Shown: positions 26,179-34,973, counted from the first letter of the stretch. The stretch: DNA of 64,000 nucleotides from Sphaerochaeta pleomorpha str. Grapes (GCF_000236685.1 NC_016633.1:2976001-3040000), one strand, 5' to 3'. The notes: generated from the letters alone by a model not told the origin. Numbers and translations: made by a program.

Positions 26179-27549
26179 CTACACATCCATCTGCTTGAGC
26201 ATTTTCCTGTTTGTCTCGATTGCCTCGGGAGTAAGCTTGTTGAGGGAAACGAATACCAACACACCGAGCAAAAAGAAGGCTGAAGGTATGGCCCCCATAT
26301 GCAAACTGATGCCTTTTTTTGCAAGGGGAGTTACGGATTCTGGGTTGAATCCTGTCAGTTTGTGGGTCAACCAGAACACCACAGCCTGGCTTGCATAGCT
26401 GAAACGCATGAAGAAAGCACGGATTCCCATGAGAACCCCGTCGTCCCTTCTTTTTTGCTTGACCACGATACTGTCGATGACATCGGCCATCGCAGGGCTC
26501 ATGAAAGTCCAAAACCCACCAAAACCAAGTCCCCAGAGAGTCATGCAGATAATAAATCCCAGTTGAGTGGATACAAAAGTAAGCGGGAGAGCAAAGGCAG
26601 CCATACACAAGGCACAGACAACCAGCATTTTCTGGTTGTTTTTCATTTTCTTTGCCACCTGGGTCCAGATCAAAATGGAGAGCAAAGCCCCGACGAGCAT
26701 CCCCGCAAAGATTGGGGTTGACTGGGAGCTTTTTGCCTCCAGGATGTATTTGACCACATAGTTTATGCTACTGGTCATGCACATGCATCCACTCTGGTAG
26801 AGAAAAAGGAACAGTACGAAGGCCAGCAGGTTGTGGTCTTTCAAACCTTGCTTCATCTGGGTGAAGAACGAGGGGCTTTCATTGGACTCATCGCTCTGCT
26901 GTTTTGCAAAGCGATTGATCATTTCTTTCGTCTCATGGACCCCAGGGATTACCAACAGGGTGCAGGTTATACCGACAAGGGCAATTACCAAGGCACAGGT
27001 AGCATAACTGGCACGGTTCCCGTATTGGAAAAACAGGGGAGGAATGATAAAGCCCGAGGCGATTCCCAAAACCCCGATACCTGTGCTGATAGCGGCGGTT
27101 GTGGTTCGTTCCTTGTCCGTACGGAATTTATCCGGATAGACACTCTGGTAGTTTACTTCCCACAGGGAATAGAGCCCGTCAAAGAGGCAGATGCTCAAAA
27201 CCATCCAAAGGAAGACTGGCAAGGGATTTGCCTTTGCATCCCAACCGGTAGGGACGGAAAAAATCAGAAGGAAGGCAAGGCTGCAGAGAACCAAGCCGAT
27301 GACAATCCAAGGGAACCTTCTTCCGAATTTTTTGGAGAACGGGGCAAATGTATTGGTTGCATAGCCGATGATGGGATCGTTGAATGCATTCCAAAGGGAA
27401 TAGATTACCGTCGCGGTCGCTGCATACCCTGCTGCCAGGCCAACCTCGGTCTCATAGAACATGAATACGATCGCCCCAAAGGCGCCGGTAAGGAACTCTG
27501 CGATGAACTTGCCGAAGCCATACGATGCCATGATTCTCTTTGAAAACAT
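26179..27549 (-). CDS. GPH-family sugar:cation symporter (MFS)
   Basis: A 456-aa membrane protein of the glycoside-pentoside-hexuronide:cation symporter group. The start YGFGKFIAEFLTGAFGAIVFMFYETEVGL and the WNAFNDPIIGYATN motif between helices 2 and 3 are typical, as is FGRRFPWI in the first cytoplasmic loop. About twelve hydrophobic helices. Such proteins import disaccharides, xylosides or uronides with Na+ or H+. No glycosidase is adjacent, so the substrate is open. Single gene, with a bidirectional terminator upstream separating it from the regulator at 27705. Confidence 0.88.
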   Translation of the reverse strand: MFSKRIMASYGFGKFIAEFLTGAFGAIVFMFYETEVGLAAGYAATATVIYSLWNAFNDPIIGYATNTFAPFSKKFGRRFPWIVIGLVLCSLAFLLIFSVPTGWDAKANPLPVFLWMVLSICLFDGLYSLWEVNYQSVYPDKFRTDKERTTTAAISTGIGVLGIASGFIIPPLFFQYGNRASYATCALVIALVGITCTLLVIPGVHETKEMINRFAKQQSDESNESPSFFTQMKQGLKDHNLLAFVLFLFLYQSGCMCMTSSINYVVKYILEAKSSQSTPIFAGMLVGALLSILIWTQVAKKMKNNQKMLVVCALCMAAFALPLTFVSTQLGFIICMTLWGLGFGGFWTFMSPAMADVIDSIVVKQKRRDDGVLMGIRAFFMRFSYASQAVVFWLTHKLTGFNPESVTPLAKKGISLHMGAIPSAFFLLGVLVFVSLNKLTPEAIETNRKMLKQMDV

Positions 27550-27650
27550 TTGAACCTTCCTTGATGCGATATTTCGTTATAACAGGGAACTATGGGTTTT
27601 GTCAAAAAGTCTTTGCCCGAGAGGGGGTTTTTCAGCTCTTTTCGGATATA

Positions 27651-27684
27651 AAAAAGCCAGGGAAACAATTACCCCGGCTTTTTT
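27651..27684. terminator. Terminator downstream of the XRE-cupin gene
   Basis: AAAAAGCC plus GGG pairs with CCC plus GGCTTTTTT around a short A/T loop, giving a stem flanked by A-run and T-run; it can act on both strands. It serves the minus-strand regulator gene ending at 27705. Confidence 0.7.
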
Positions 27685-27704
27685 GCAATGGCTGGAAAGA
27701 AAAT

Positions 27705-28277
27705 CTACCGTTTGTCCGGTGTAAACCGTACGACCATATGTACCACTGCCGGCTGGGCCGATTCATTGGTTATGGTGTGGTCGATATCGCAATGGTATAC
27801 GAGGAAATCACCTTTTTTAAGCTCAGCGATATTATCCCCCGCCTGTACCTTGACCGTTCCCTTCACCACGGTAAGAAATTCCTGTGTCCCCGGGTAGTGG
27901 GGTTCGCTGGGAAGCGAGGTATGGGGTTCGAAGGTAAGGAGGTACATTTCAAGCTCCTCTACCATCGTGAGCGGAGAAAGGATACGAATGGAAACCCCAT
28001 GTTCATGGGTCTCCAGTTTCGGGGCGTCATCGCCTGCAGGATTGACAGAAAATACCCGTTTGGGTTCCACTCCTGTCTCGAGCAGGTCATTGAGATCTAC
28101 GTTCAGGCCACGCGCTATTTTCCATACGGTGGCTACAGTTGGGTTTACCTTGTCGGATTCAATCTGGCTGAGCATCGCTTTTGAAACACCTGACCGCTCG
28201 GAAAGCACGTTAAGGGTCAACTTTCTGCTGTTGCGGATCCGCTGGATATTTTTTCCAATCATAGGAGGGTTTTCCAT
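27705..28277 (-). CDS. XRE-family regulator with C-terminal cupin domain
   Basis: A 190-aa transcription factor. Helix-turn-helix at about residues 10-65 (IRNSRKLTLNVLSERSGVSKAMLSQIESDKVNPT) and a cupin sensor at about 110-185 (YPGTQEFLTVVKGTVKV, GDFLVYHCDIDHTI). This architecture controls amino acid, polyamine or sugar-acid metabolism and senses small ligands in the cupin. The ATG at 28277 follows AAGGAG and gives the usual short N-terminus; a 50-residue longer frame crosses the promoter region and is rejected. Divergent from tdh-kbl with a shared 114-base region that carries a probable operator, so control of threonine breakdown and of itself is likely. Confidence 0.9.
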   Translation of the reverse strand: MENPPMIGKNIQRIRNSRKLTLNVLSERSGVSKAMLSQIESDKVNPTVATVWKIARGLNVDLNDLLETGVEPKRVFSVNPAGDDAPKLETHEHGVSIRILSPLTMVEELEMYLLTFEPHTSLPSEPHYPGTQEFLTVVKGTVKVQAGDNIAELKKGDFLVYHCDIDHTITNESAQPAVVHMVVRFTPDKR

Positions 28278-28299
28278 GGGTATTCTCCTTGTATAAAGT

Positions 28300-28328
28300 T
28301 TGACATAGTGAATATTGTTTAATATAAT
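28300..28328 (+). promoter_or_regulatory. Perfect consensus promoter of the tdh-kbl operon
   Basis: TTGACA (28300-28305), 17-base spacer and TATAAT (28323-28328), all consensus, 64 bases before the tdh start. A promoter this strong would need a repressor to be off in the absence of substrate. Confidence 0.85.
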
Positions 28329-28333
28329 AAACA
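28316..28333. promoter_or_regulatory. Inverted-repeat operator overlapping the tdh-kbl -10 box
   Basis: TGTTTA (28316-28321), ATATAA, TAAACA (28328-28333) is a perfect 6-6-6 inverted repeat centred on the -10 hexamer, the natural position for a repressor. The divergent XRE-cupin protein is the obvious candidate to bind it. Confidence 0.65.
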
Positions 28334-28391
28334 TGATAATTGTAAGCTTGCTTTTCTTGGTTGTCAAGGAATGACGCTTTCGGAGGTGTTC

Positions 28392-29342
28392 ATGAAACAT
28401 ATTTTGATCATTGGCTCGCTTGGTCAACTGGGATCTGAGATCGCAATGGAATGCCGTAGGCGTTATGGCTCAGATAATGTTGTGCTTACCGATATTCGTG
28501 ACGATACGAATCTGGAGCTTGTCCATGGGGGTCCCTTTTACAAGGTTGATTGCCGTGACGGAAAGACAATTGCGGAAATCGTGCAGAAACACCATATCGA
28601 TACGATCTATCACCTTGCCGCTATCTTATCGGCAACCGCAGAGAAAAATCCGCTCAATGCCTGGAATATCAACATCGGGGGTCTGGTTACCACACTGGAG
28701 ATTGCCAGGGAAAACGGTTGTGCTGTCTTTACCCCTTCTTCGATCGGGGCTTTCGGTCCTACCACTCCCAAAAAATTCACTCCCCAGGACACGATCCAGA
28801 GACCTACCTCCATCTATGGGGTCAGCAAGGTTGCAGGGGAGTTGCTGTGCGATTATTATAATCATAAGTATGATGTCGATACCCGTGGTGTCCGGTTCCC
28901 TGGGGTTATCAGCAATATGACTCCTCCGGGGGGAGGAACCACCGACTACGCGGTGGAAATTTATTATGAGGCTGTAAGGAAAGAGCATTATACCTGTTTC
29001 CTTCGGGGTGATACCTACCTTGATATGATTTACATGCCTGATGCGATCCAGGCTGCGATCCAGATAATGGAAGCAGACCCTGCCAGACTCAGGCATCGCA
29101 ATGCCTTCAACATTGCCTCCATGAGTTTCTGTCCAGAGGAACAGGCAGCCTATATCAGAAAGCTTATCCCAGGGTTTACAATATCGTATGAGGTCGACCC
29201 TGTCAGGCAGGCAATTGCAGATTCCTGGCCAGATAGCCTTGAGGATTATGCAGCGAGGGTCGAATGGGACTGGAAACCAAAATATGATTTGTTTTCGATG
29301 ACAAAGGATATGATCGATACGATCAAGAGGAGGGAGCTATGA
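28392..29342 (+). CDS. tdh: L-threonine 3-dehydrogenase, extended-SDR (epimerase-like) type
   Basis: A 316-aa NAD-dependent enzyme that oxidises threonine to 2-amino-3-ketobutyrate. It has the Rossmann start IIGSLGQLGSE (G8, G11, G14) and the SDR catalytic pair YxxxK (Y142, K146). PPGGGTTDYAVEIYYEA and the C-terminal DSWPDSLEDYAARVEWDWKPKYDL match SDR-type threonine dehydrogenases rather than sugar epimerases, as known from Flavobacterium, trypanosomes and animals. The partner gene kbl overlaps its stop by four bases, which strongly supports the call. ATG at 28392 follows GGAGG. Confidence 0.88.
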   Translation: MKHILIIGSLGQLGSEIAMECRRRYGSDNVVLTDIRDDTNLELVHGGPFYKVDCRDGKTIAEIVQKHHIDTIYHLAAILSATAEKNPLNAWNINIGGLVTTLEIARENGCAVFTPSSIGAFGPTTPKKFTPQDTIQRPTSIYGVSKVAGELLCDYYNHKYDVDTRGVRFPGVISNMTPPGGGTTDYAVEIYYEAVRKEHYTCFLRGDTYLDMIYMPDAIQAAIQIMEADPARLRHRNAFNIASMSFCPEEQAAYIRKLIPGFTISYEVDPVRQAIADSWPDSLEDYAARVEWDWKPKYDLFSMTKDMIDTIKRREL

Positions 29343-30523
29343 ACGAATATGTCCGTCATGAATTGCAGGAATTCCTCGATGAGCAGGAAAGACAGGGGTT
29401 GTCCAAGAAAGAGCGTATCCTTTCGAGCCCCCAGCGGGCAACCATTACGGTAAATGAAAAGCCGGTCATAAACTTCTGCGCAAACAACTATCTCGGTCTC
29501 GCCGATAACAAAGAGGTAATCCAGGCGGCTAAGGATGCCATGGACCGTTGGGGATTCGGCCTTTCCTCGGTGCGCTTTATCTGTGGTACACAGGAAATCC
29601 ACAAGGAACTGGAAAAAAGGGTCAGTTCGTTTCTCAAGACAGATGATACCATACTGTTCACGTCTTGTTTTGACGCAAATGCAGCAGTGTTTGAACCCCT
29701 GTTGGGCCCTGACGGGGCTATTATCAGTGACGAATTGAACCATGCCTCGATAATTGACGGGGTTAGGCTCTGTAAGGCCCAGCGCTTCAGATACAAGCAC
29801 AGCGACATGAACGAGCTGGAGAACTGTTTGATCGAGGCAAAGGATGCTGACCGCAAGCTCATTGCCACCGACGGGGTGTTCTCCATGGATGGTGATATTG
29901 CAAAGCTTGACAAAATCTGCGCCCTTGCAGAAAAGTACAATGCCTTGGTCATGGTAGATGATTCCCATGCGACTGGGTATATCGGTGATACCGGACGAGG
30001 GACTGCCGAATATCACCATGTACAGGACAAAGTCGATATCATTACCACTACCTTCGGAAAGGCCTGCGGGGGGGCAAGCGGTGGCTGTATCAGTGGAAGG
30101 AAAGAAATCATTGCCCTGTATCGACAGCGTGCAAGGCCCTACCTGTTCTCCAACACAGTCGCCCCTGCTATCTGCGGCGGGACCTTGAAGGTCTTTGACC
30201 TTTTGGAAAAAGGCAACCCTTACCGGGAAAAGACGCTGGAGAATGCGAAGTACTTCAGGGAAAAGATGGATAAGGCCGGTTTCGACCTGGTAAAGGGCGA
30301 CACAGCCATTGTCCCTGTGATGATCTACGATGAGGTGAAGGCCGTAGCCATGGCCGATGCGCTCCTTGAAAAGGGTATCTACGTGATCGGCTTCTGCTAC
30401 CCCGTAGTGCCGAAGGGTAAGGCCAGGATCAGGGTCCAGCTCTCTGCAGTCCACACAAAGAACGACCTCGATGCTGCAATCGAAGCCTTCACTGTGGTTG
30501 GAAAGGAAATGGAACTTATCTAA
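29339..30523 (+). CDS. kbl: Glycine C-acetyltransferase (2-amino-3-ketobutyrate CoA ligase)
   Basis: A 394-aa PLP enzyme of the alpha-oxoamine synthase family. It cleaves 2-amino-3-ketobutyrate with CoA to glycine and acetyl-CoA. Diagnostic features: FCANNYLGLADN, ATDGVFSMDGDIA, VDDSHATGYIG and the PLP lysine K241 in TTTFGKACGGASGG; RPYLFSNTVAP is the usual Kbl signature. Translationally coupled to tdh. The glycine it yields can enter the cleavage system encoded at 11.6-14.9 kb. Confidence 0.95.
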   Translation: MNEYVRHELQEFLDEQERQGLSKKERILSSPQRATITVNEKPVINFCANNYLGLADNKEVIQAAKDAMDRWGFGLSSVRFICGTQEIHKELEKRVSSFLKTDDTILFTSCFDANAAVFEPLLGPDGAIISDELNHASIIDGVRLCKAQRFRYKHSDMNELENCLIEAKDADRKLIATDGVFSMDGDIAKLDKICALAEKYNALVMVDDSHATGYIGDTGRGTAEYHHVQDKVDIITTTFGKACGGASGGCISGRKEIIALYRQRARPYLFSNTVAPAICGGTLKVFDLLEKGNPYREKTLENAKYFREKMDKAGFDLVKGDTAIVPVMIYDEVKAVAMADALLEKGIYVIGFCYPVVPKGKARIRVQLSAVHTKNDLDAAIEAFTVVGKEMELI

Positions 30524-30576
30524 ACAAAGATTTTTAATCTTCTCGTAGATTGCGTGGAGACAAAGGGAAAAACCCT

Positions 30577-30625
30577 AAGGATATATACCTGCTGATTGAG
30601 TCAAAAAGGTATATATCCTTTTTTT
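30577..30625 (+). terminator. Strong terminator of tdh-kbl
   Basis: AAGGATATATACC (30577-30589) pairs perfectly with GGTATATATCCTT (30608-30620), followed by a run of T to 30625. Confidence 0.9.
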
Positions 30626-30703
30626 AATCTTTGGTCTGATGAATTTCATTGTCAGGTCCTTCTGCATCCTGGCAATAAAAACAGAAAATGTAAAACCAAT
30701 ACC

Positions 30704-30732
30704 TTGACGATACAACCCAGACTGCATATGGT
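30704..30732 (+). promoter_or_regulatory. Promoter of the GNAT gene
   Basis: TTGACG (30704-30709), 17-base spacer, TATGGT (30727-30732), 30 bases before the ATG, with GAGG in the leader. Confidence 0.55.
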
Positions 30733-30762
30733 CACACTATGCCAACCTAGAGGAATGCTAGT

Positions 30763-31308
30763 ATGAATATCCAACTTGTACCGTTTACTGAACAGGACTT
30801 TGAGCAACTCATCGAATGGAGCGGAGACCAGGCTTTCCTTATGCAGTGGGCCGGTCCCCTGTTTCAATATCCCCTTTCGCCAGATCAACTATTTGCGTAT
30901 AACAGGGATGCAAATAATGAGGAAACCTCGGTAAAACTGAATTACCGTGTTGTCCTTACCGAGACTCAACAAAGTATCGGCCATATCTCGATCGGGAGCA
31001 TTGACCGGGAAAATGCCTCTGCGAGGATTACCAAAGTCATCATCGGCCTCCCTGATCTCAGAGGGAAGGGGATAGGGAAGGCCATGGTTGAAACTGCCCT
31101 CTCTATTTGCTTTGGCAAGTTGGGGTTGCACAAAGTTTCCCTCGGGGTCTACGATTTCAATATAACGGCAGTGAAAGCCTATGAACGCGTCGGTTTTTCA
31201 ATTGATGGGGTACTCAGGGATGCCAGAAAAGTGGGTGATACCTACTGGAACCTTATCGAAATGAGTATCCTGGAGGATGAATGGAAGGCTTTGCAGTCAG
31301 ATCTGTGA
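30763..31308 (+). CDS. GNAT-family N-acetyltransferase (RimJ/RimL-like)
   Basis: A 181-aa acetyl-CoA-dependent acetyltransferase. The acetyl-CoA loop LRGKGIGKAMVE (motif A) and the C-terminal YDFNITAVKAYERVGFSIDGVLRDA (motif B) are characteristic. The relatives modify ribosomal protein N-termini, polyamines or antibiotics; the acceptor cannot be inferred here. Single gene between two hairpins. Confidence 0.88.
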   Translation: MNIQLVPFTEQDFEQLIEWSGDQAFLMQWAGPLFQYPLSPDQLFAYNRDANNEETSVKLNYRVVLTETQQSIGHISIGSIDRENASARITKVIIGLPDLRGKGIGKAMVETALSICFGKLGLHKVSLGVYDFNITAVKAYERVGFSIDGVLRDARKVGDTYWNLIEMSILEDEWKALQSDL

Positions 31309-31359
31309 GGCTTTCGCCCAAAGAATCATCCAGGGCTTTGACAATCTGATTTCCCTATA

Positions 31360-31395
31360 GCAGAAGGCCTCGCTATTGCTAGCAAGGCCTTCTGC
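31360..31395. terminator. Hairpin between convergent GNAT and sbcB genes
   Basis: GCAGAAGGCCT (31360-31370) and AGGCCTTCTGC (31385-31395) form a perfect 11-bp stem with a 14-base loop. No T-run follows on either strand, so it may work as a transcript end stabiliser or a factor-dependent terminator. Confidence 0.65.
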
Positions 31396-31409
31396 CATAC
31401 TTATGGTAT

Positions 31410-32825
31410 CTAACCGAAAATCACTTTTTCCAGTTCTGAGCCATACTCTTTCAACTTGGCAAGTACAAGCTTCTCTTCTGCTTTCGTTTCGTTGCTCGCA
31501 AGTTTTTCATCTACCTTGCGGCGGTAAAATTCCCAGTTCACCTTGATATTTCCCGGTGGATTGAGGATGCGGTTTGCACAGAAACTTCTCCACTTTTTCA
31601 TAGTGGGTTCGTCCAAAACCTCCACCCAGTTTCGGCAGACATGCCTGAAAAGCAGTTGGGAACTCCTGGGGTCGTCAAAAGCAAGATTGAGGGAAAGCTT
31701 GTCTTTCGGTTCGGCCTTGCGGATAAGTTCGAAACGTTTGTGGTCGCTATCGGGGAAGAAACCGTCATAGAGCAAAAAATCAGCGTCTTTTACCGGTTCG
31801 AAGGTTTCTTTGTATTCTCGTCCGAGTAGCAGTAGTCTTGGTTGGCTGCAGATCTGGTTATAGCGGAACATTGCAAGCTCTTTGTCTATTCCCAGCTTGA
31901 CAGCCAGTTTGTCAGTCAGTACCGACATTTTGCTTACAAACGGACATTTGTTTACGGCAAGGGTAAATATTCCATCGACTTGCATGATGTTTTCGCTGGT
32001 TGCCTGGAAAAGGGGAGCGACATCCTTGCTCAAATCAAAACAGAGTATGCTGTTTCCATTATCAGGTAGCGGGGTCAAGGGGACGATGAGGCGGGAACAT
32101 CCTTCCTTCGTGCTGAAAAAAGATGCGGTATACAGTACCGGTTCGCCAAACGGGGTAGTTACGACTTCCTTTACCTTTGCTTTCTTGCGGAGTCCATAGT
32201 AATAGGCATAGAGTCTGGGTTGCTTTTCCTTGATCAGTCGTGCCATGGAAATGGTTGCCATGACATCGACCAGTGCGTCGTGGGCCCCTTCCTGTTCTAT
32301 TGTATTGGCTTCGGTCAGGGAGGTTAGTTTAAACGTGGGGTTCCCATTCTCGGCTTTTCTGGGTGGCCAGGCGATGCCCTCCGGGCGCAAGTCGTAGGCA
32401 GCCCTGACCAAATCGATGATATCCCACCTGCTGCAATTGTTTTCCCATTCCCGTTTATAGGGGTCGAGGAAATTCCGGTACAGGGCATTTCTGATGAACT
32501 CATCATCGAAGCGGATATTATTAAACCCTGCCACCGTCGTGTTCGGGACAGAGAATTCATCGTTGATACGAAGAATCAAATCGCTTTCGCACATTCCCTT
32601 GCGGTTTACTTCCTGCGGGGTAATCCCGGTAATGAGGCAGGAAAGGGGATCGGGAAGGTAATCGTAGCTCAGCCGGCAATAATAGACGACTGGCTCTCCT
32701 ATTGGATTCAGCTCAAGGTCTGTCCGTTGTCCTGCGAACTGGGCAATTCTATCATAGTGACTGTCCAGTCCGAAAGTTTCCAGATCATACCAGAAGATGG
32801 TGGCTTTTTTGTTTTGGTAATTCAT
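31410..32825 (-). CDS. sbcB: Exodeoxyribonuclease I
   Basis: A 471-aa single-strand-specific 3'-5' exonuclease of the DEDDh group, used in recombination and mismatch repair. The first motif is FWYDLETFGLDSHYDRIAQFA (D and E catalytic), then GFNNIRFDDEFIRNALYRNFLDPY, RPEGIAWPP and HDALVDVMATI (third motif). Length matches the E. coli enzyme (475 aa) and it aligns along its full length by eye, including the C-terminal FNxxHxC-like INKCPF and LYDGFFPDSDHKR segments. No ribosome site before the ATG; a promoter-like box lies six bases upstream. Confidence 0.93.
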   Translation of the reverse strand: MNYQNKKATIFWYDLETFGLDSHYDRIAQFAGQRTDLELNPIGEPVVYYCRLSYDYLPDPLSCLITGITPQEVNRKGMCESDLILRINDEFSVPNTTVAGFNNIRFDDEFIRNALYRNFLDPYKREWENNCSRWDIIDLVRAAYDLRPEGIAWPPRKAENGNPTFKLTSLTEANTIEQEGAHDALVDVMATISMARLIKEKQPRLYAYYYGLRKKAKVKEVVTTPFGEPVLYTASFFSTKEGCSRLIVPLTPLPDNGNSILCFDLSKDVAPLFQATSENIMQVDGIFTLAVNKCPFVSKMSVLTDKLAVKLGIDKELAMFRYNQICSQPRLLLLGREYKETFEPVKDADFLLYDGFFPDSDHKRFELIRKAEPKDKLSLNLAFDDPRSSQLLFRHVCRNWVEVLDEPTMKKWRSFCANRILNPPGNIKVNWEFYRRKVDEKLASNETKAEEKLVLAKLKEYGSELEKVIFG

Positions 32826-32831
32826 GGCATT

Positions 32832-32860
32832 ATAGTACCACAGAACTTCCTTTGTGTCTT
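32832..32860 (-). promoter_or_regulatory. Promoter for a leaderless sbcB transcript
   Basis: On the minus strand AAGACA, 17-base spacer, TACTAT, then six bases to the ATG at 32825. The -10 is preceded by TGTGG, close to an extended -10. Confidence 0.45.
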
Positions 32861-32920
32861 TTTTAGCCTTTGGGTTGTTCTCTTTTCATACGTGTTTTAC
32901 TATGGATAAGGGAGATATAC

Positions 32921-33535
32921 ATGAAGAAGATACTGGTCTTGCTATTGGCAGCCCTGCTCTGCAGTTCTTTGTTTGCAAAACCGACGGCGAATGACGTAAC
33001 TGTAGCCCTGGCAGCGATTACCGATTCGTCGATCTGTGCTGTGGCTGCTTTTTTAAATAATCCGAAGCTTGAATTGCCTGGGTGTCAGCTTTTTCTCAGG
33101 GATGGGGAAACGCTTCCCTATGCCATTTCTTTTTCTGATTCTGATATCGGTACCTACCTCCCGCTTTTCCAGGCAGCAAAAAAACCTGCTGGTACTTCAT
33201 TTCTCGATTCCCTGCTCAATTCTGCAAAAGGGCCTTTGAATGATATTGCCTTGCAATATCTGACCGTGCATGACTGGAAGCTGGGGCATGCTCATCTCGA
33301 TGGTGTTGCTGTTCCATATTTTGGCGAATCGTCGTCGCTCAATGGCTTGATGAGTGCCGTGATGATGGGTGCTCCTCCGACGATAGCCGTGGCCACCGAT
33401 GTCACGATTAAGGGGACAAGGGTTTCGGAACCTGTGAGGGTGGAAGGGGTTTTCCTTATTCATAACGATGAGGATGGCTATTTTGAAGTCAAACCTGTTC
33501 AATTGAAAATCAATGGGGTCCAGAAGGATGTTTGA
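32921..33535 (+). CDS. Exported protein of unknown function
   Basis: A 204-aa protein with a standard signal peptide (MKKILVLLLAALLCSSLFA-KP). The mature part contains a central NDIALQYLTVHDWKLGHAHLDG and a C-terminal segment AVATDVTIKGTRVSEPVRVEGVF that looks like a beta-sandwich; no family is recognised. The ATG at 32921 follows AAGGGAG; the longer frame from 32870 has no ribosome site and would bury the signal peptide. Probably periplasmic. Located between sbcB (divergent) and hexokinase. Confidence 0.75.
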   Translation: MKKILVLLLAALLCSSLFAKPTANDVTVALAAITDSSICAVAAFLNNPKLELPGCQLFLRDGETLPYAISFSDSDIGTYLPLFQAAKKPAGTSFLDSLLNSAKGPLNDIALQYLTVHDWKLGHAHLDGVAVPYFGESSSLNGLMSAVMMGAPPTIAVATDVTIKGTRVSEPVRVEGVFLIHNDEDGYFEVKPVQLKINGVQKDV

Positions 33536-33596
33536 TTTTTTCCATGGCTACATGATAGGATGGTATTCTAAGAAAAGGGATGAATAGGAGGGTGTG

Positions 33597-34907
33597 ATGG
33601 TGGTAATCGATTCTCGAACCGATGCGTTTCTTGCTAAGTGGGGTATGAGTAGCGATAGTGTCGATATGGAAGCCTTGCTCGGTAAGTTTCGCAGGGAAAT
33701 GGAAAGCGGTTTGAAACAAGGTGGAAAAAGTTCCTTGAAGATGATCCCTACCTACACCCAGGTAGAAGATGAGGTGAAAAAGGGGGAACCGGTTATTGTC
33801 ATCGATGCTGGCGGGACCAACCTCAGGACTTGTCTGGTAACCTTTGATGAAAAAGGAACTGCCCATATAGAGGATTTCAAAAAAACCTCGATGCCTGGAG
33901 TAAAGCAAGAGGTTACAGCCGAACAGTTCTTTGCTGTATTTGCCAATGAAGTCGAACGTCTCATCGATAAAAGCGATCGGATAGGTTTCTGCTTTTCCTA
34001 TGCAGCCTCCATCACTTCTGATCATGATGGCATCCCCCTAGTGTTTTCAAAAGAGATTAAAGCTCCCGAGGTTATCGGAAAACCTGTCGGTGCCACGTTG
34101 TTAGCCGAGTTGGCCAAGCGTGGGCATGATGTTTCCAAGAAGCGGGTCTCTGTACTCAATGATACTGTGGCCACTTTGCTTGCCGGTAAGGCAGCTCCTT
34201 CCGATACTCCCTATTCTGGGTATATCGGGTTCATTCTGGGCACAGGCACCAACACAGCCTATGTCGAGTCCAATGCAAACATAGGAACAGTCCCTTCCCT
34301 GCATGAAGGTTCCCAGATCATAAACATCGAATCGGGAAACTTTGACTACTGTCCGGGACGACTCGACGAAGAATTCTTTGCCTCTACCAAGCAACCTGGC
34401 CAGTATCATCTGGAAAAGATGATCAGCGGGGCCTATCTGGGACCCATGAGCAATCTGGTTATCAACAAGGCAATCGAGGAAGGGTTGCTCAGTAAGACTT
34501 TTTCCGAGCGCTTTGCCAAGGTACAACCGATTAATACGACGGTGATGAGCAATTACCTGGAAATGCCTTTCAACAAAGACTATGCCCTGGTTGCCTGTGT
34601 CGATGGTAATGAAGACGATGCAAAGGCACTGTGGATCATCCTCGATTCCATCATTGCCCGGGCAGCCAAGCTTACCGCTGCCAATCTGGCTGCAACAGTG
34701 TTGAAGAGTGGAAAAGGTGATGATCCCAGAAGACCGGTCTGTATCAACGCGGATGGTACTACCTACTACAAGACCGAATACCTAAAAAAATATACCGAAT
34801 ATTACCTGCATACATACCTGCAACTAGGCAAGAAGCGCTATGTAGAGTTTGTCAGGATTGACGACTCCCCCACAATAGGGGCTGCCATTGCAGGCTTGGG
34901 GCTGTAG
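33597..34907 (+). CDS. hxk: Hexokinase (eukaryote-like family)
   Basis: A 436-aa sugar kinase that phosphorylates glucose, mannose or fructose with ATP. Phosphate-binding loop VIDAGGTNLRTCLV (D70), hexokinase signature FCFSYAASIT, catalytic aspartate in VLNDTVATLLAG (D189), and LGTGTNTAY for the second phosphate region. This belongs to the hexokinase family found in eukaryotes and in treponemes and other spirochaetes, not to bacterial ROK kinases. The ATG at 33597 is favoured over GTG three bases earlier because AGGAGGG sits four bases before it. Followed by a hairpin. Confidence 0.9.
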   Translation: MVVIDSRTDAFLAKWGMSSDSVDMEALLGKFRREMESGLKQGGKSSLKMIPTYTQVEDEVKKGEPVIVIDAGGTNLRTCLVTFDEKGTAHIEDFKKTSMPGVKQEVTAEQFFAVFANEVERLIDKSDRIGFCFSYAASITSDHDGIPLVFSKEIKAPEVIGKPVGATLLAELAKRGHDVSKKRVSVLNDTVATLLAGKAAPSDTPYSGYIGFILGTGTNTAYVESNANIGTVPSLHEGSQIINIESGNFDYCPGRLDEEFFASTKQPGQYHLEKMISGAYLGPMSNLVINKAIEEGLLSKTFSERFAKVQPINTTVMSNYLEMPFNKDYALVACVDGNEDDAKALWIILDSIIARAAKLTAANLAATVLKSGKGDDPRRPVCINADGTTYYKTEYLKKYTEYYLHTYLQLGKKRYVEFVRIDDSPTIGAAIAGLGL

Positions 34908-34921
34908 GAAGATTGGATAAG

Positions 34922-34973
34922 GGATCAAGAAGCAAGAAACCTCTGGGTAGCCAGACGTTGGACTTCTTGATCC
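34922..34973 (+). terminator. Hairpin after hexokinase
   Basis: GGATCAAGAAG (34922-34932) pairs perfectly with CTTCTTGATCC (34963-34973) across a 30-base loop, followed by a short TTT. Likely transcription end of hexokinase before the LacI promoter. Confidence 0.6.

Noticed and set aside
26833-27543. 236-codon plus-strand frame
   Set aside because: Antisense to the GPH symporter gene; hydrophilic, unprotein-like sequence.
29246-30454. 402-codon minus-strand frame
   Set aside because: Antisense to kbl, with no start signal and Cys/His-rich composition typical of shadow frames.
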